This document shows positions 45,483 through 53,892 of a stretch of 64,000 nucleotides of DNA, piece by piece; position 1 is the stretch's first letter, and every line of letters starts with the position of its first letter. Source of the DNA: Pseudomonas fluorescens (lineage in GTDB: Bacteria > Pseudomonadota > Gammaproteobacteria > Pseudomonadales > Pseudomonadaceae); assembly GCF_004683905.1 (NCBI RefSeq), contig NZ_CP038438.1:4278001-4342000 (forward strand), written 5' to 3'. The notes under the pieces were generated by a model. It ran no database searches. It was given only the letters and a program-made list of their open reading frames with translations, and had not been told where the DNA came from. Both the position numbers and the translations under genes were made by a program.

Positions 45483-46424
45483 TCAGGCCTCGGTGGATGC
45501 TTGTTTATAGTTGTAGCCGATCGGGTGCGGCATGTTGCGCGCCTTGGCCAGTTCGATCTGCTTCTGCCGATCGATGGCGCTGCGGCGGGTTTTCTCGCTC
45601 AGTTTGTCCCAGCAATGCGGGCAGCTGATGCCGGCCACGTAGTGCTCGGAGGCGCGATCTTCAACACTGACCGGTGTGCGGCAGGCATGACATTGATCGT
45701 AGTCGCCTTCGCTGAGGTCGTGACGCACGGTCACCCGGTTGTCGAACACGAAGCAGTCACCCTGCCACTTGGTTTCTTCCTGCGGCACCTCTTCGAGGTA
45801 CTTCAGGATGCCGCCCTTGAGGTGGTAAACCTCTTCGAACCCCTCACCCAGCATGTAGCTGGAGGCTTTCTCGCAGCGAATGCCGCCGGTGCAGAACATC
45901 GCGACCTTCTTGTGCACGGCCGGGTCGAAGTGTTCTTTGATGTAGTCGGGGAATTCGCGAAAACTGGTGGTTTTCGGATCGATGGCGCCTTCGAAGGTGC
46001 CGATCGCCACTTCGTAGTCGTTGCGGGTGTCGATCAGCAGCACTTCCGGGTCGCTGATCAGCGCGTTCCAGTCCTGCGGCTCAACGTAGGTGCCGACCTT
46101 TTTGTTCGGGTCCACGCCTTCGACGCCAAGGGTGACGATCTCTTTCTTCAACTTGACCTTGGTGCGGTAGAACGGCTGCTCGTCGCAGTACGACTCTTTG
46201 TGGTCGATGTCGATCATGCGCGGGTCGTTCTTCAGCCAGGCGAGCAGGCCGTCGATGCCTTCGCGGCTGCCGGACACGGTGCCGTTGATGCCTTCTTCGG
46301 CGATCAGCAGAGTGCCTTTGATGCCATTGTCGACCATCGCTTGCAGCAGGGGCTCGCGCAGGTCAACGTAATCTTCGAGGGTGACGAACTTATACAGTGC
46401 CGCCACGACAATCGGTTGTGTCAT
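45483..46424 (-). CDS. trhO: tRNA uridine(34) hydroxylase (rhodanese-related)
   Basis: A 313-residue YceA-type protein: N-terminal ferredoxin-like domain (about 1-95), rhodanese domain with the catalytic cysteine in MFCTGGIRCEKAS, and a C-terminal CxxC...CxxC cluster (CHACRTP; CPHCWDK) for metal. TrhO hydroxylates U34 of tRNA in an oxygen-dependent step toward cmo5U/mcmo5U. Confidence 0.93.
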   Translation of the reverse strand: MTQPIVVAALYKFVTLEDYVDLREPLLQAMVDNGIKGTLLIAEEGINGTVSGSREGIDGLLAWLKNDPRMIDIDHKESYCDEQPFYRTKVKLKKEIVTLGVEGVDPNKKVGTYVEPQDWNALISDPEVLLIDTRNDYEVAIGTFEGAIDPKTTSFREFPDYIKEHFDPAVHKKVAMFCTGGIRCEKASSYMLGEGFEEVYHLKGGILKYLEEVPQEETKWQGDCFVFDNRVTVRHDLSEGDYDQCHACRTPVSVEDRASEHYVAGISCPHCWDKLSEKTRRSAIDRQKQIELAKARNMPHPIGYNYKQASTEA

Positions 46425-46547
46425 GGGTATTTCTCCAGGTGGCTACCCTCGCAAAGGGTGAACCGGATTCAAAAAAAACGCGCCGGGTGAGCGGCGCGTC
46501 GCGGATTCTAGCAAAAACAGGATCGTTATAGGATGTGCCGAGAACTC

Positions 46548-46695
46548 TGTGGCGAGGGGATTTATCCCCGATGGGCTGCGAAGCGGCCCCAAAACCCGCG
46601 AATGCAGTCTCTCAGGGATACCGCATTCTGTGGGTTTACGACTGCTGCGCAGCCGATCGAGGCGGTGCGACGTTTCGCTAAATCACCTCGCCACA
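46548..46695. repeat. REP-like inverted pair (GGGGATTTATCCCC family), partly degenerate
   Basis: TGTGGCGAGGGGATTTATCC at the left and an imperfect inverted arm ending CACCTCGCCACA at the right, with GCTGCGAAGCGGCC / CTGCTGCGCAGCC inside. It makes up half of the 309-bp gap between trhO and the bolA-family gene; the rest shows nothing else. Confidence 0.65.
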
Positions 46696-46733
46696 AAAGC
46701 TCCCACACCACAAAAAGCCCGTTACATCCAAAG

Positions 46734-47033
46734 TCAGTGTTTGCTACCGCCGGCACAGGTCGGCGACGCCGGAGCGGCGCCCACTTCTGCCCATTCCTGC
46801 GGGGTGTAGGTGTGCAGCGCCAACGCATGGAACTCGCCCATCAGCTCGCCAAGCGTGCCGTAGACTTTCTGGTGGCGCTTGACCCGGTTCAGGCCTTCGA
46901 ACTGCGCGCTGACCACCACTGCCTTGAAGTGCGTCTGTAACCCGCGACTGTGCATGTGGCTTTCGTCCAGCACTTGCAGATGCTCAGGCTGCAGCAGGCC
47001 CAGCGTCGATTCGATGCGTTGTTGCATGGTCAT
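46734..47033 (-). CDS. BolA family protein
   Basis: A 99-residue BolA-like protein with HSRGLQTHFKAVVVS and RHQKVYGTLGELM and the second conserved block ALALHTYTPQEW. ATG 47033 is chosen for the GGAG six bases ahead; GTG 47036 is the alternative. BolA-type proteins act with monothiol glutaredoxins in Fe-S handling. The extra C-terminus ending CAGGSKH is longer than in minimal family members. It forms a pair with the DUF2059 gene 12 bp upstream. Confidence 0.88.
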   Translation of the reverse strand: MTMQQRIESTLGLLQPEHLQVLDESHMHSRGLQTHFKAVVVSAQFEGLNRVKRHQKVYGTLGELMGEFHALALHTYTPQEWAEVGAAPASPTCAGGSKH

Positions 47034-47045
47034 CACGAACTCCGC

Positions 47046-47564
47046 TTACTTCTTCTTGGCCGGCGCAGCGCCTTTCGGTGCCAGCTCGTTGGTCATGTCG
47101 TCGAGCAGCTTGTTGACGACAGGCACGGCGCTTTCCAGCTTGGCCTGAGTCATCTGGGCCGATTGCTGGGTCAGCTGCGGCATTTTCTCCAGGACTTTCT
47201 TGCCCAGTGGCGACTGGTAAAACGCGACCAGGTCTTTGAGCTCCGATTCGCTGAAGTTGCTGGTGTAGAGCTTGACCATGTCAGGCTTGAGCTTGTTCCA
47301 GCCGATGGCCTGGTCCAGGGCGGCATTGGCCTTGGCCTGGTAGGTTTCCAGTACGGCTTTCTTGGATTCCGGGGCTTTGGTCTGTTCAAAACGCTGAGCG
47401 AACATTTGCTGCACTTGCATGTACACCGGAGTGCCCAGCTTGTCAGCGTGCGCCAGGGTCAGGAAAGCTTCAGCACTGGCGTTGTGGCTGGCGGTATCGG
47501 CAAGCACCTGGCCGCTGGCGCAAACCAGTGCAACCGCGGTGCAGATGGCACGAAGACGAGTCAT
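47046..47564 (-). CDS. DUF2059 domain exported protein
   Basis: A 172-residue protein with a signal peptide (ICTAVALVCASGQVLAD, cleavage after VLA) and a helical domain containing LVAFYQSPLGKKVLEKMPQL, the DUF2059 hallmark. It is a probable periplasmic protein of unknown function with a lysine-rich tail (APAKKK). Confidence 0.88.
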   Translation of the reverse strand: MTRLRAICTAVALVCASGQVLADTASHNASAEAFLTLAHADKLGTPVYMQVQQMFAQRFEQTKAPESKKAVLETYQAKANAALDQAIGWNKLKPDMVKLYTSNFSESELKDLVAFYQSPLGKKVLEKMPQLTQQSAQMTQAKLESAVPVVNKLLDDMTNELAPKGAAPAKKK

Positions 47565-47757
47565 CGAGTTTCCTTTTCAGCTAGGCGAGGTAAAACCCCA
47601 AGGGCGACCATTCTGCGCCTAAAAAACCTCGTGGCTCAACCCCCGAGCCTTGCCGCGCTTGATTGCCCGGGTTTTACCGGTCAACAATCGGTTCGAGGGA
47701 ACCACCTGGGCCTGACCGGGCCTAAACTGCGCAAACGAACCAACAGGAGTGTGCACG

Positions 47758-49152
47758 ATGAGCCGTATCGAAACCGACAGCCTGGGCCAGATCGAAGTCC
47801 CGGACGACGCCTACTGGGGTGCTCAGACGCAACGCTCGCTGATCAACTTCGCTATTGGTCAGGAACGCATGCCGCTGCCGGTACTGCACGCCCTGGCCCT
47901 GATCAAGAAAGCCGCTGCCCGGGTCAACGACCGCAACGGCGACCTGCCCGCCGACATTGCCCGCCTGATCGAACAAACCGCCGACGAAGTGCTCGACGGT
48001 CAGCATGACGACCAGTTTCCGCTGGTGGTCTGGCAGACCGGCAGCGGCACCCAGAGCAACATGAACGTCAACGAAGTGATCGCCGGCCGTGCCAACGAAC
48101 TGGCCGGCAATCCGCGCGGCGGCAAAACGCCGGTGCACCCCAACGATCACGTCAATCGCTCGCAAAGCTCCAACGACTGCTTCCCCACCGCCATGAGCAT
48201 CGCCACTGCCAAAGCCGTGCAGGAGCAATTGCTGCCGGCGATCGCCGAGCTGTCCGGCGGCCTGGCCGAATTGGCCGCACGGCACATGAAACTGGTGAAG
48301 ACCGGCCGCACGCACATGATGGACGCGACGCCGATCACCTTCGGTCAGGAGCTATCGGGGTTTATAGCGCAGCTGGATTACGCCGAACGGGCGATCCGCG
48401 CGGCACTGCCGGCGGTGTGTGAACTGGCGCAGGGCGGCACTGCCGTCGGCACCGGCCTGAATTCGCCGCACGGCTTTGGCGAAGCGATTGCCGCGGAACT
48501 CGCCGCGCTGTCCGGTCTGCCGTTCGTCACCGCGCCGAACAAGTTTGCCGCGCTGGCCGGGCATGAGCCGCTGACCAGCCTGTCCGGCGCCCTGAAGACC
48601 CTCGCCGTGGCGCTGATGAAAATCGCCAACGACCTCCGTCTACTCGGCTCCGGCCCTCGCGCAGGCTTGGCCGAAGTCAAGCTGCCGGCCAACGAGCCGG
48701 GCAGTTCGATCATGCCCGGCAAGGTCAACCCTACCCAGTGCGAAGCGCTGTCGATGCTGGCCTGCCAGGTGTTGGGCAACGACGTCACCATCGGCATTGC
48801 GGCGAGTCAGGGTCACCTGCAACTGAACGTGTACAAACCGGTGATCATCCACAATGTGCTGCAATCGATCCGCCTGCTCGCCGACGGTTGTAGCAACTTC
48901 CAGCAGCACTGCATCGCCGGTCTTGAACCGGACGCGCAGGTCATGGCCCAGCACCTGGAACGCGGTCTGATGCTGGTGACCGCGCTGAATCCGCACATCG
49001 GTTACGACAAGTCGGCGGAAATCGCCAAGAAGGCTTACGGTGAGGGCTTGACCTTGCGCGAGGCGGCGCTGCAGCTGGGGTATCTGACCGATGAAGAGTT
49101 CGATGCCTGGGTGCGGCCGGAGAACATGATTGAGGCTGGCGCCAAGGGCTGA
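47758..49152 (+). CDS. fumC: Fumarate hydratase, class II
   Basis: A 464-residue fumarase/aspartase superfamily enzyme: SSNDCFPTAM, KTGRTHMMDATP and the signature GSSIMPGKVNPTQ. ATG 47758 (MSRIETDSLG) follows AGGAG at 9 bp. It is the iron-independent, oxidant-stable fumarase. Divergent from the DUF2059 gene. Confidence 0.96.
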   Translation: MSRIETDSLGQIEVPDDAYWGAQTQRSLINFAIGQERMPLPVLHALALIKKAAARVNDRNGDLPADIARLIEQTADEVLDGQHDDQFPLVVWQTGSGTQSNMNVNEVIAGRANELAGNPRGGKTPVHPNDHVNRSQSSNDCFPTAMSIATAKAVQEQLLPAIAELSGGLAELAARHMKLVKTGRTHMMDATPITFGQELSGFIAQLDYAERAIRAALPAVCELAQGGTAVGTGLNSPHGFGEAIAAELAALSGLPFVTAPNKFAALAGHEPLTSLSGALKTLAVALMKIANDLRLLGSGPRAGLAEVKLPANEPGSSIMPGKVNPTQCEALSMLACQVLGNDVTIGIAASQGHLQLNVYKPVIIHNVLQSIRLLADGCSNFQQHCIAGLEPDAQVMAQHLERGLMLVTALNPHIGYDKSAEIAKKAYGEGLTLREAALQLGYLTDEEFDAWVRPENMIEAGAKG

Positions 49153-49176
49153 GATTTGTAGCGCCTGACAGGCCGC

Positions 49177-49251
49177 CTTCGCGAGCAAGCTCGCTCCCAC
49201 ATTTTGATCGGTGTACGCCGCACCAATGTGGGAGCGAGCTTGCTCGCGAAT
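49177..49251. repeat. REP-like inverted pair, twin of the copy at 50641
   Basis: CTTCGCGAGCAAGCTCGCTC and its complement flank a short spacer (TTTTGATCGGTGTACGCCGC). It separates convergent fumC and the EamA transporter gene. Confidence 0.85.
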
Positions 49252-49265
49252 GGGAGCAGCGCGGT

Positions 49266-50225
49266 CTAACTGGCTGCAATGCGCATCCGCCGCGCCTTCA
49301 ACCCGGCAATCAGCGACGGCCCCAACGCCACCAGCGCCGACCCCAGCACCACCAGCACCGCCCCGCCATAACCCAGCCCATTGATCTGCTCGGCATGCAC
49401 ATATTCCGGCCACACCCCGGCGACAATCGCCACCGCGCCAAAGGTCACCAACGGCGTGATCGCCAGCGTCGCACTGACCCGTGACGCTTCCCAATGCGCC
49501 AGCGCCTCGGCAAATGCACCGTAGGCAATCAGCGTGTTCATGCAGCACACCAGCAACAGCCAACCCTGCACCGGGCTCAGTTCCAGTGCTTCGAGCGGAT
49601 GCACCCACGGCGTCAGCAACAGCGCGCAGAACAGGTAGATCACCATCATCACCTGCAGCGAATTCCACACCGTGAGCAATTGCTTCTGTCCCAGTGCGTA
49701 GAAGGTCCAGACTGTCGAGGCCAACAGCACCAGCAACACGCCGGCGGTGTAGTCCGACAATGAGGTGAGCAGTTCAGCCAGACGCTGATTGAAGAACAGC
49801 ACAAAGCCGATCAGCAGCACCGCCAGGCCAATGCCCTGACCGATACTGAAGCGCTCCTTGAACACAAACAGGCTGGCGATCAGCAACATGATCGGCCCCA
49901 TCTGCACCACCAACTGCGCGGTGCCGGGGCTGAGCAGGTTAAGGCCCATCAGGTACAGCACGTAGTTGCCCACCAGCCCGAGCACCGCCATCAGCACCAG
50001 CCAGCCACCCCGGGGGCCGAGCACCTTGCGGCTCGGCAGGCGGCGCGTGGCCGCCAGGTAGATGAACAGGCAGCCGCCGGAGACCAACAGGCGAAACCAG
50101 GTCACCGTGATCGGGTCCATCACCAGCAGCACCTGCTTGAGTTTGATCGGCAGGATGCCCCACAAAAACGCCGTCAGCAGCGCCAGGAACAGACCGTAGA
50201 CCCAGCGACCGGATGAAATGTGCAT
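49266..50225 (-). CDS. EamA family (DMT) transporter
   Basis: A 319-residue protein with ten predicted helices in two EamA halves (WGILPIKLKQVLLVMDPI; FYALGQKQLLTVWNSLQVM). RarD-like drug/metabolite exporters have this layout. Substrate unknown. Start ATG 50225 places the first helix directly at the N-terminus. Confidence 0.88.
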   Translation of the reverse strand: MHISSGRWVYGLFLALLTAFLWGILPIKLKQVLLVMDPITVTWFRLLVSGGCLFIYLAATRRLPSRKVLGPRGGWLVLMAVLGLVGNYVLYLMGLNLLSPGTAQLVVQMGPIMLLIASLFVFKERFSIGQGIGLAVLLIGFVLFFNQRLAELLTSLSDYTAGVLLVLLASTVWTFYALGQKQLLTVWNSLQVMMVIYLFCALLLTPWVHPLEALELSPVQGWLLLVCCMNTLIAYGAFAEALAHWEASRVSATLAITPLVTFGAVAIVAGVWPEYVHAEQINGLGYGGAVLVVLGSALVALGPSLIAGLKARRMRIAAS

Positions 50226-50434
50226 GCGAACCCCAATGCCTGCTGACGAGAGCGATCATTCTAGGCCCGCCGACAGACGCAACACAGGGACAGTTCGGGC
50301 CAGGCCGCGAATGAAACTGTGCAGGTCGCAGCATTAAATTGACGCTTTGCCGTTGATCGGCTGACGAAGCGCGCCAAGTGCTTCAGGCATAAGCTGATTG
50401 GATCCCTGCAACGGATCAATCAAGGAGCCGGATC

Positions 50435-50629
50435 ATGTACGGAATGCGCGCCGATGACAGCGCCCCCGCCACGCACTTTCGCAGCGACCGGTTGTGCCGG
50501 GTCAATGGCGAACTGTTTTTCAGCACGCGGGAGAACACCCTTGAGGGGCCGTTCGATTCCCCGGATAAGGCTGAGCAGGAAATTCAGGCGTATATCGCGC
50601 GGATGCAGCTTCTGGATTCCAACCGATGA
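50435..50629 (+). CDS. DUF6316 family small protein
   Basis: A 64-residue soluble protein (MYGMRADDSAPATHFRSDRL; NGELFFSTRENTLEGPFDS). An AAGGAG site lies 8 bp ahead of the ATG. The family is widespread in Pseudomonas and has no known role. It lies alone between the EamA gene and a palindrome pair. Confidence 0.8.
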   Translation: MYGMRADDSAPATHFRSDRLCRVNGELFFSTRENTLEGPFDSPDKAEQEIQAYIARMQLLDSNR

Positions 50630-50640
50630 ACCGAGTTGAT

Positions 50641-50720
50641 GCCTTCGCGAGCAAGCTCGCTCCCACATTCTGATCGGTGTACGCCGTACCAATGTGGGAG
50701 CGAGCTTGCTCGCGAAGGCG
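50641..50720. repeat. REP-like inverted pair, twin of the copy at 49177
   Basis: Arms GCCTTCGCGAGCAAGCTCGC and its complement. Arms and spacer match the pair at 49177 except for two visible substitutions. It separates the DUF6316 and thiolase genes, which converge. Confidence 0.85.
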
Positions 50721-50748
50721 TCCTGACAGTCAATACAAATCTGCAGGT

Positions 50749-51933
50749 TTAACGAACAGCCTCAAACAACCCCGTCGCCCCCATCCCGCCCCCCACGCAC
50801 ATGGTCACGATGCCGTAACGCAAATTACGCCGCTGCAACTCACGCACCAGATGCCCGACCTGCCGCGAACCGGTCATGCCGAACGGGTGGCCGATGGAAA
50901 TCGAGCCGCCGTTGACGTTGTATTTGTCGTTGTCGATCTCCAGCCGATCGCGGGCATACAGGCATTGCGAAGCAAACGCCTCGTTCAGCTCCCACAGATC
51001 GATATCCGCCACCTGCAAGCCTTTGGCCTTGAGCAGTTTCGGCACCGAGAACACCGGGCCGATGCCCATTTCGTCCGGCTCGCAACCGGCGACGGTGAAA
51101 CCACGGAAAAACGCCTTCGGCTTGAGCCCCAGTTGCAGGGCTTTTTCCAGGCTCATCACCAGGGTCATCGACGCGCCGTCGGACAACTGCGATGAGTTAC
51201 CGGCCGTCACTGAACCGTCCTCGGCAAACACCGGTTTCAGTCCGGCGAGACTTTCGTAAGTGGTGTCCGGGCGGTTGCAATCGTCGTGATCGACGATGCC
51301 ATCGAGGGTCTGCACCTCACCACTGTTCTTGTCCTCGACCCGGTACTTGACCGCCATCGGCACAATTTCATCATTGAACAGCCCGGCCGCCTGCGCCTGG
51401 GCAGTGCGCAGCTGGCTTTGCAGCGCGTAACGATCCTGGGCCTCGCGGCTGACGTCGTAACGGCGCGCAACCACTTCGGCGGTCTGGCCCATGGTGTAGT
51501 AGATGCCCGGCACCTGCTGCTTGAGCAACGGGTTGATCAGGTGGTCGATGTTGACGCTTTTCAGGGTCAGACTGATTGATTCGACGCCGCCGGCGACAAT
51601 GATGTCGCTGCAACCGGAGGCGATCTGGTTGGCGGCAATCGCAATCGCCTGCAACCCCGAAGAACAGAAACGGTTGAGGGTCATGCCGGCCACGCCGGTG
51701 CCCAGCCGCGACAGCACCGCCACGTTGCGGCCGATGTTGTAACCCTGCGCGCCCTCGTTGGAGCCGGCGCCGACAATGCAGTCCTCGACGCTGGCCGGGT
51801 CGATGTCATTGCGCGACAGCAGCGCGTTGACGCAATGGGCCGCCATGTCGTCGGGGCGGGTCTGGTTGAACTTGCCGCGAAAGGACTTGGCCAGGCCGGT
51901 CCGCACGCTGTCGACGATCACCACTTCACGCAT
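50749..51933 (-). CDS. Thiolase family acetyl-CoA C-acyltransferase
   Basis: A 394-residue thiolase: acylated Cys in NRFCSSGLQAIA, GHPFGMTGSR with the catalytic His and C-terminal TMCVGGGMGATGLFE with the second Cys. ATG 51933 (MREVVIVDSVRTG) is the start; the earlier ATG 52005 has no support. Chain-length preference unknown; probably fatty-acid or acetoacetyl-CoA metabolism. Confidence 0.92.
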   Translation of the reverse strand: MREVVIVDSVRTGLAKSFRGKFNQTRPDDMAAHCVNALLSRNDIDPASVEDCIVGAGSNEGAQGYNIGRNVAVLSRLGTGVAGMTLNRFCSSGLQAIAIAANQIASGCSDIIVAGGVESISLTLKSVNIDHLINPLLKQQVPGIYYTMGQTAEVVARRYDVSREAQDRYALQSQLRTAQAQAAGLFNDEIVPMAVKYRVEDKNSGEVQTLDGIVDHDDCNRPDTTYESLAGLKPVFAEDGSVTAGNSSQLSDGASMTLVMSLEKALQLGLKPKAFFRGFTVAGCEPDEMGIGPVFSVPKLLKAKGLQVADIDLWELNEAFASQCLYARDRLEIDNDKYNVNGGSISIGHPFGMTGSRQVGHLVRELQRRNLRYGIVTMCVGGGMGATGLFEAVR

Positions 51934-52036
51934 GGCATACCTCAATTGTTGTTGTCGGAGGAGAGTGGACCGAGCATAAATCCACCCTGCCGCCGACCGC
52001 GACAATCATTCACCTCGCGTATGCGGGTCCATCGGC

Positions 52037-53551
52037 TCAGTCCTTGTGTTTTTTCGCGCGTTTGTCGGACTTCGCGAATGCTTCCTCAAGCGCTCGGTTG
52101 ATCGTGCGCAGGACCTTGACCCGGGCCCAGCGTTTGTCATTGGCCTCGACCAGCGTCCACGGCGAAATCTCGGTGCTGGTGCGGTCGACCATGTCGCCCA
52201 CGGCGGCGCGGTAGGCGTCCCACTTGTCGCGGTTGCGCCAGTCGTCCTCAGTGATCTTGAAGCGCTTGAACGGAATCTGCTCGCGGGCCTGGAAGCGCTC
52301 CATCTGCGTGTCCTTGTCGATCGCCAGCCAGAACTTGACGACGATGACCCCGGCGTCGGCGATCTGCTCTTCGAAATCGTTGATCTCGCTGTAAGCCCGC
52401 AGCCAGTCGGCCGGGCTGCAGAAGCCCTCGACCCGCTCCACCAGCACCCGGCCATACCAGGAGCGGTCGAACACGGTGAACTTGCCCCGCGCCGGCAAAT
52501 GCCGCCAGAAGCGCCACAGATACGGCTGCGCGCGCTCCTCTTCAGTGGGCGCGGCAATCGGCACGATGCTGTACTGACGCGGATCGAGCGCCGCCGCGAC
52601 CCGACGAATCGCCCCGCCCTTGCCCGCCGCATCGTTGCCTTCGAACACCGCCACCAGTGCGTGGCGGCGCATGCGCTTGTCACGCATCAGCCCGGACAGC
52701 CGCGCCTGCTCGGTGATCAGTTGTTCTTCGTAGTCCTTCTTTTCCAGTCGCTGGTTCAGGTCGAGGCTGTCGAGCAAGTTGAGTTGATCGACCGCCGTGC
52801 CCAACGGGGCGGCGTTAACCTCTTCGGTATGCACCTCTGGACGCTTGAGCGCATTCTGCAGGCCTTCCAGCAGGATTTTGCCGACGGCAAGACTGCGATA
52901 ATTGGCGTCCATGCCTTCGATGATGTGCCATGGCGCGTAGTCGCGGCTGGTGCGGCGCAACACGCGCTCGCCGTATTTGACGAACTTGTCGTAGGTCTGC
53001 GATTGCTGCCAGTCCAGCGGGCTGATGCGCCAGCTGTGCAGCGGGTCGTCGGCCAGCGCCTTGAGTCGCGCTTTCATCTGCTTCTTGGACAGGTGGAACC
53101 AGAACTTGAAGATCAGCGCGCCTTCATCGCAGAGCATTTTTTCCAGACGCTCGGCGGCGTTGATCGCCTGGTCCAGACGCGGATCCTTGAACAGACCGTG
53201 GACCCGGCCCTGAAGCATCTGGCTGTACCAGTTACCGAAGAACACGCCCATCCGTCCCTTGGCCGGGAGCATCCGCCAGTAACGCCACGCCGGTGGCCGC
53301 GCCAGCTCTTCATCGGTCTGCTGATCGAAAGTACGCACCTCGATCAGGCGCGGGTCCATCCACTCGTTGAGCAACTTGACGGTCTCGCCCTTGCCGGCGC
53401 CTTCGATGCCGTTGATCAAAATGATCACCGGAAAACGCTTCTGCTGCTGCAACTCGAACTGCGCTTCCAGCAGTGCTTCACGCAAGGCAGGTACAGCCGC
53501 GTCGTAAGTCTCTTTGTCGATGGCATGGCCGATTTCGGCGGATTCAAACAT
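52037..53551 (-). CDS. pap: Polyphosphate:AMP phosphotransferase (two-domain PPK2)
   Basis: A 504-residue fusion of two PPK2-like domains, with P-loops NGIEGAGKGET (N-terminal half) and EGNDAAGKGGAIRR (C-terminal half), and the lid motif FDRSWYGRVLVERVEGF in the second. The C-terminal half has the full catalytic set. PAP makes ADP from AMP and polyphosphate. AAGGAG lies 8 bp before the ATG. Confidence 0.92.
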   Translation of the reverse strand: MFESAEIGHAIDKETYDAAVPALREALLEAQFELQQQKRFPVIILINGIEGAGKGETVKLLNEWMDPRLIEVRTFDQQTDEELARPPAWRYWRMLPAKGRMGVFFGNWYSQMLQGRVHGLFKDPRLDQAINAAERLEKMLCDEGALIFKFWFHLSKKQMKARLKALADDPLHSWRISPLDWQQSQTYDKFVKYGERVLRRTSRDYAPWHIIEGMDANYRSLAVGKILLEGLQNALKRPEVHTEEVNAAPLGTAVDQLNLLDSLDLNQRLEKKDYEEQLITEQARLSGLMRDKRMRRHALVAVFEGNDAAGKGGAIRRVAAALDPRQYSIVPIAAPTEEERAQPYLWRFWRHLPARGKFTVFDRSWYGRVLVERVEGFCSPADWLRAYSEINDFEEQIADAGVIVVKFWLAIDKDTQMERFQAREQIPFKRFKITEDDWRNRDKWDAYRAAVGDMVDRTSTEISPWTLVEANDKRWARVKVLRTINRALEEAFAKSDKRAKKHKD

Positions 53552-53643
53552 GGGGACGGCTCCTTCCAGGATTCAGCAAGACTAGCGGATTGGGCATGGG
53601 CGCGGCGGAGAAATTCCGCTCCTTTTGGCTTCAAGAAAAACTC

Positions 53644-53768
53644 TGTGGTGAGGGGATTTATCCCCGATGGGCAGCGCAGCGGCCCCAAAGCCATTCAACG
53701 CCAGATGCACGCTGGTAGCGGGATTGCGACTGCTACGCAGTCGATCGGGGATAAATCCCCTCGCCACA
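53644..53768. repeat. REP-like inverted pair (GGGGATTTATCCCC family)
   Basis: TGTGGTGAGGGGATTTATCC and the inverted GGGGATAAATCCCCTCGCCA with an inner stem (GCGACTGC side). It occupies the middle of the 341-bp pap-mnmC divergent gap; no gene is seen in the rest, which should hold both promoters. Confidence 0.8.
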
Positions 53769-53892
53769 GGTTGCTCTGATCCGCGCCCAAATCGTTAATT
53801 GTCTTCGAGGCTGCACAGCCAGGCCTTGCCATGGATCAAGCACCCTGCGCCCGATCGGCTAGAATGGCCGCCTTGTCGTTGCCGAGCCTGCC

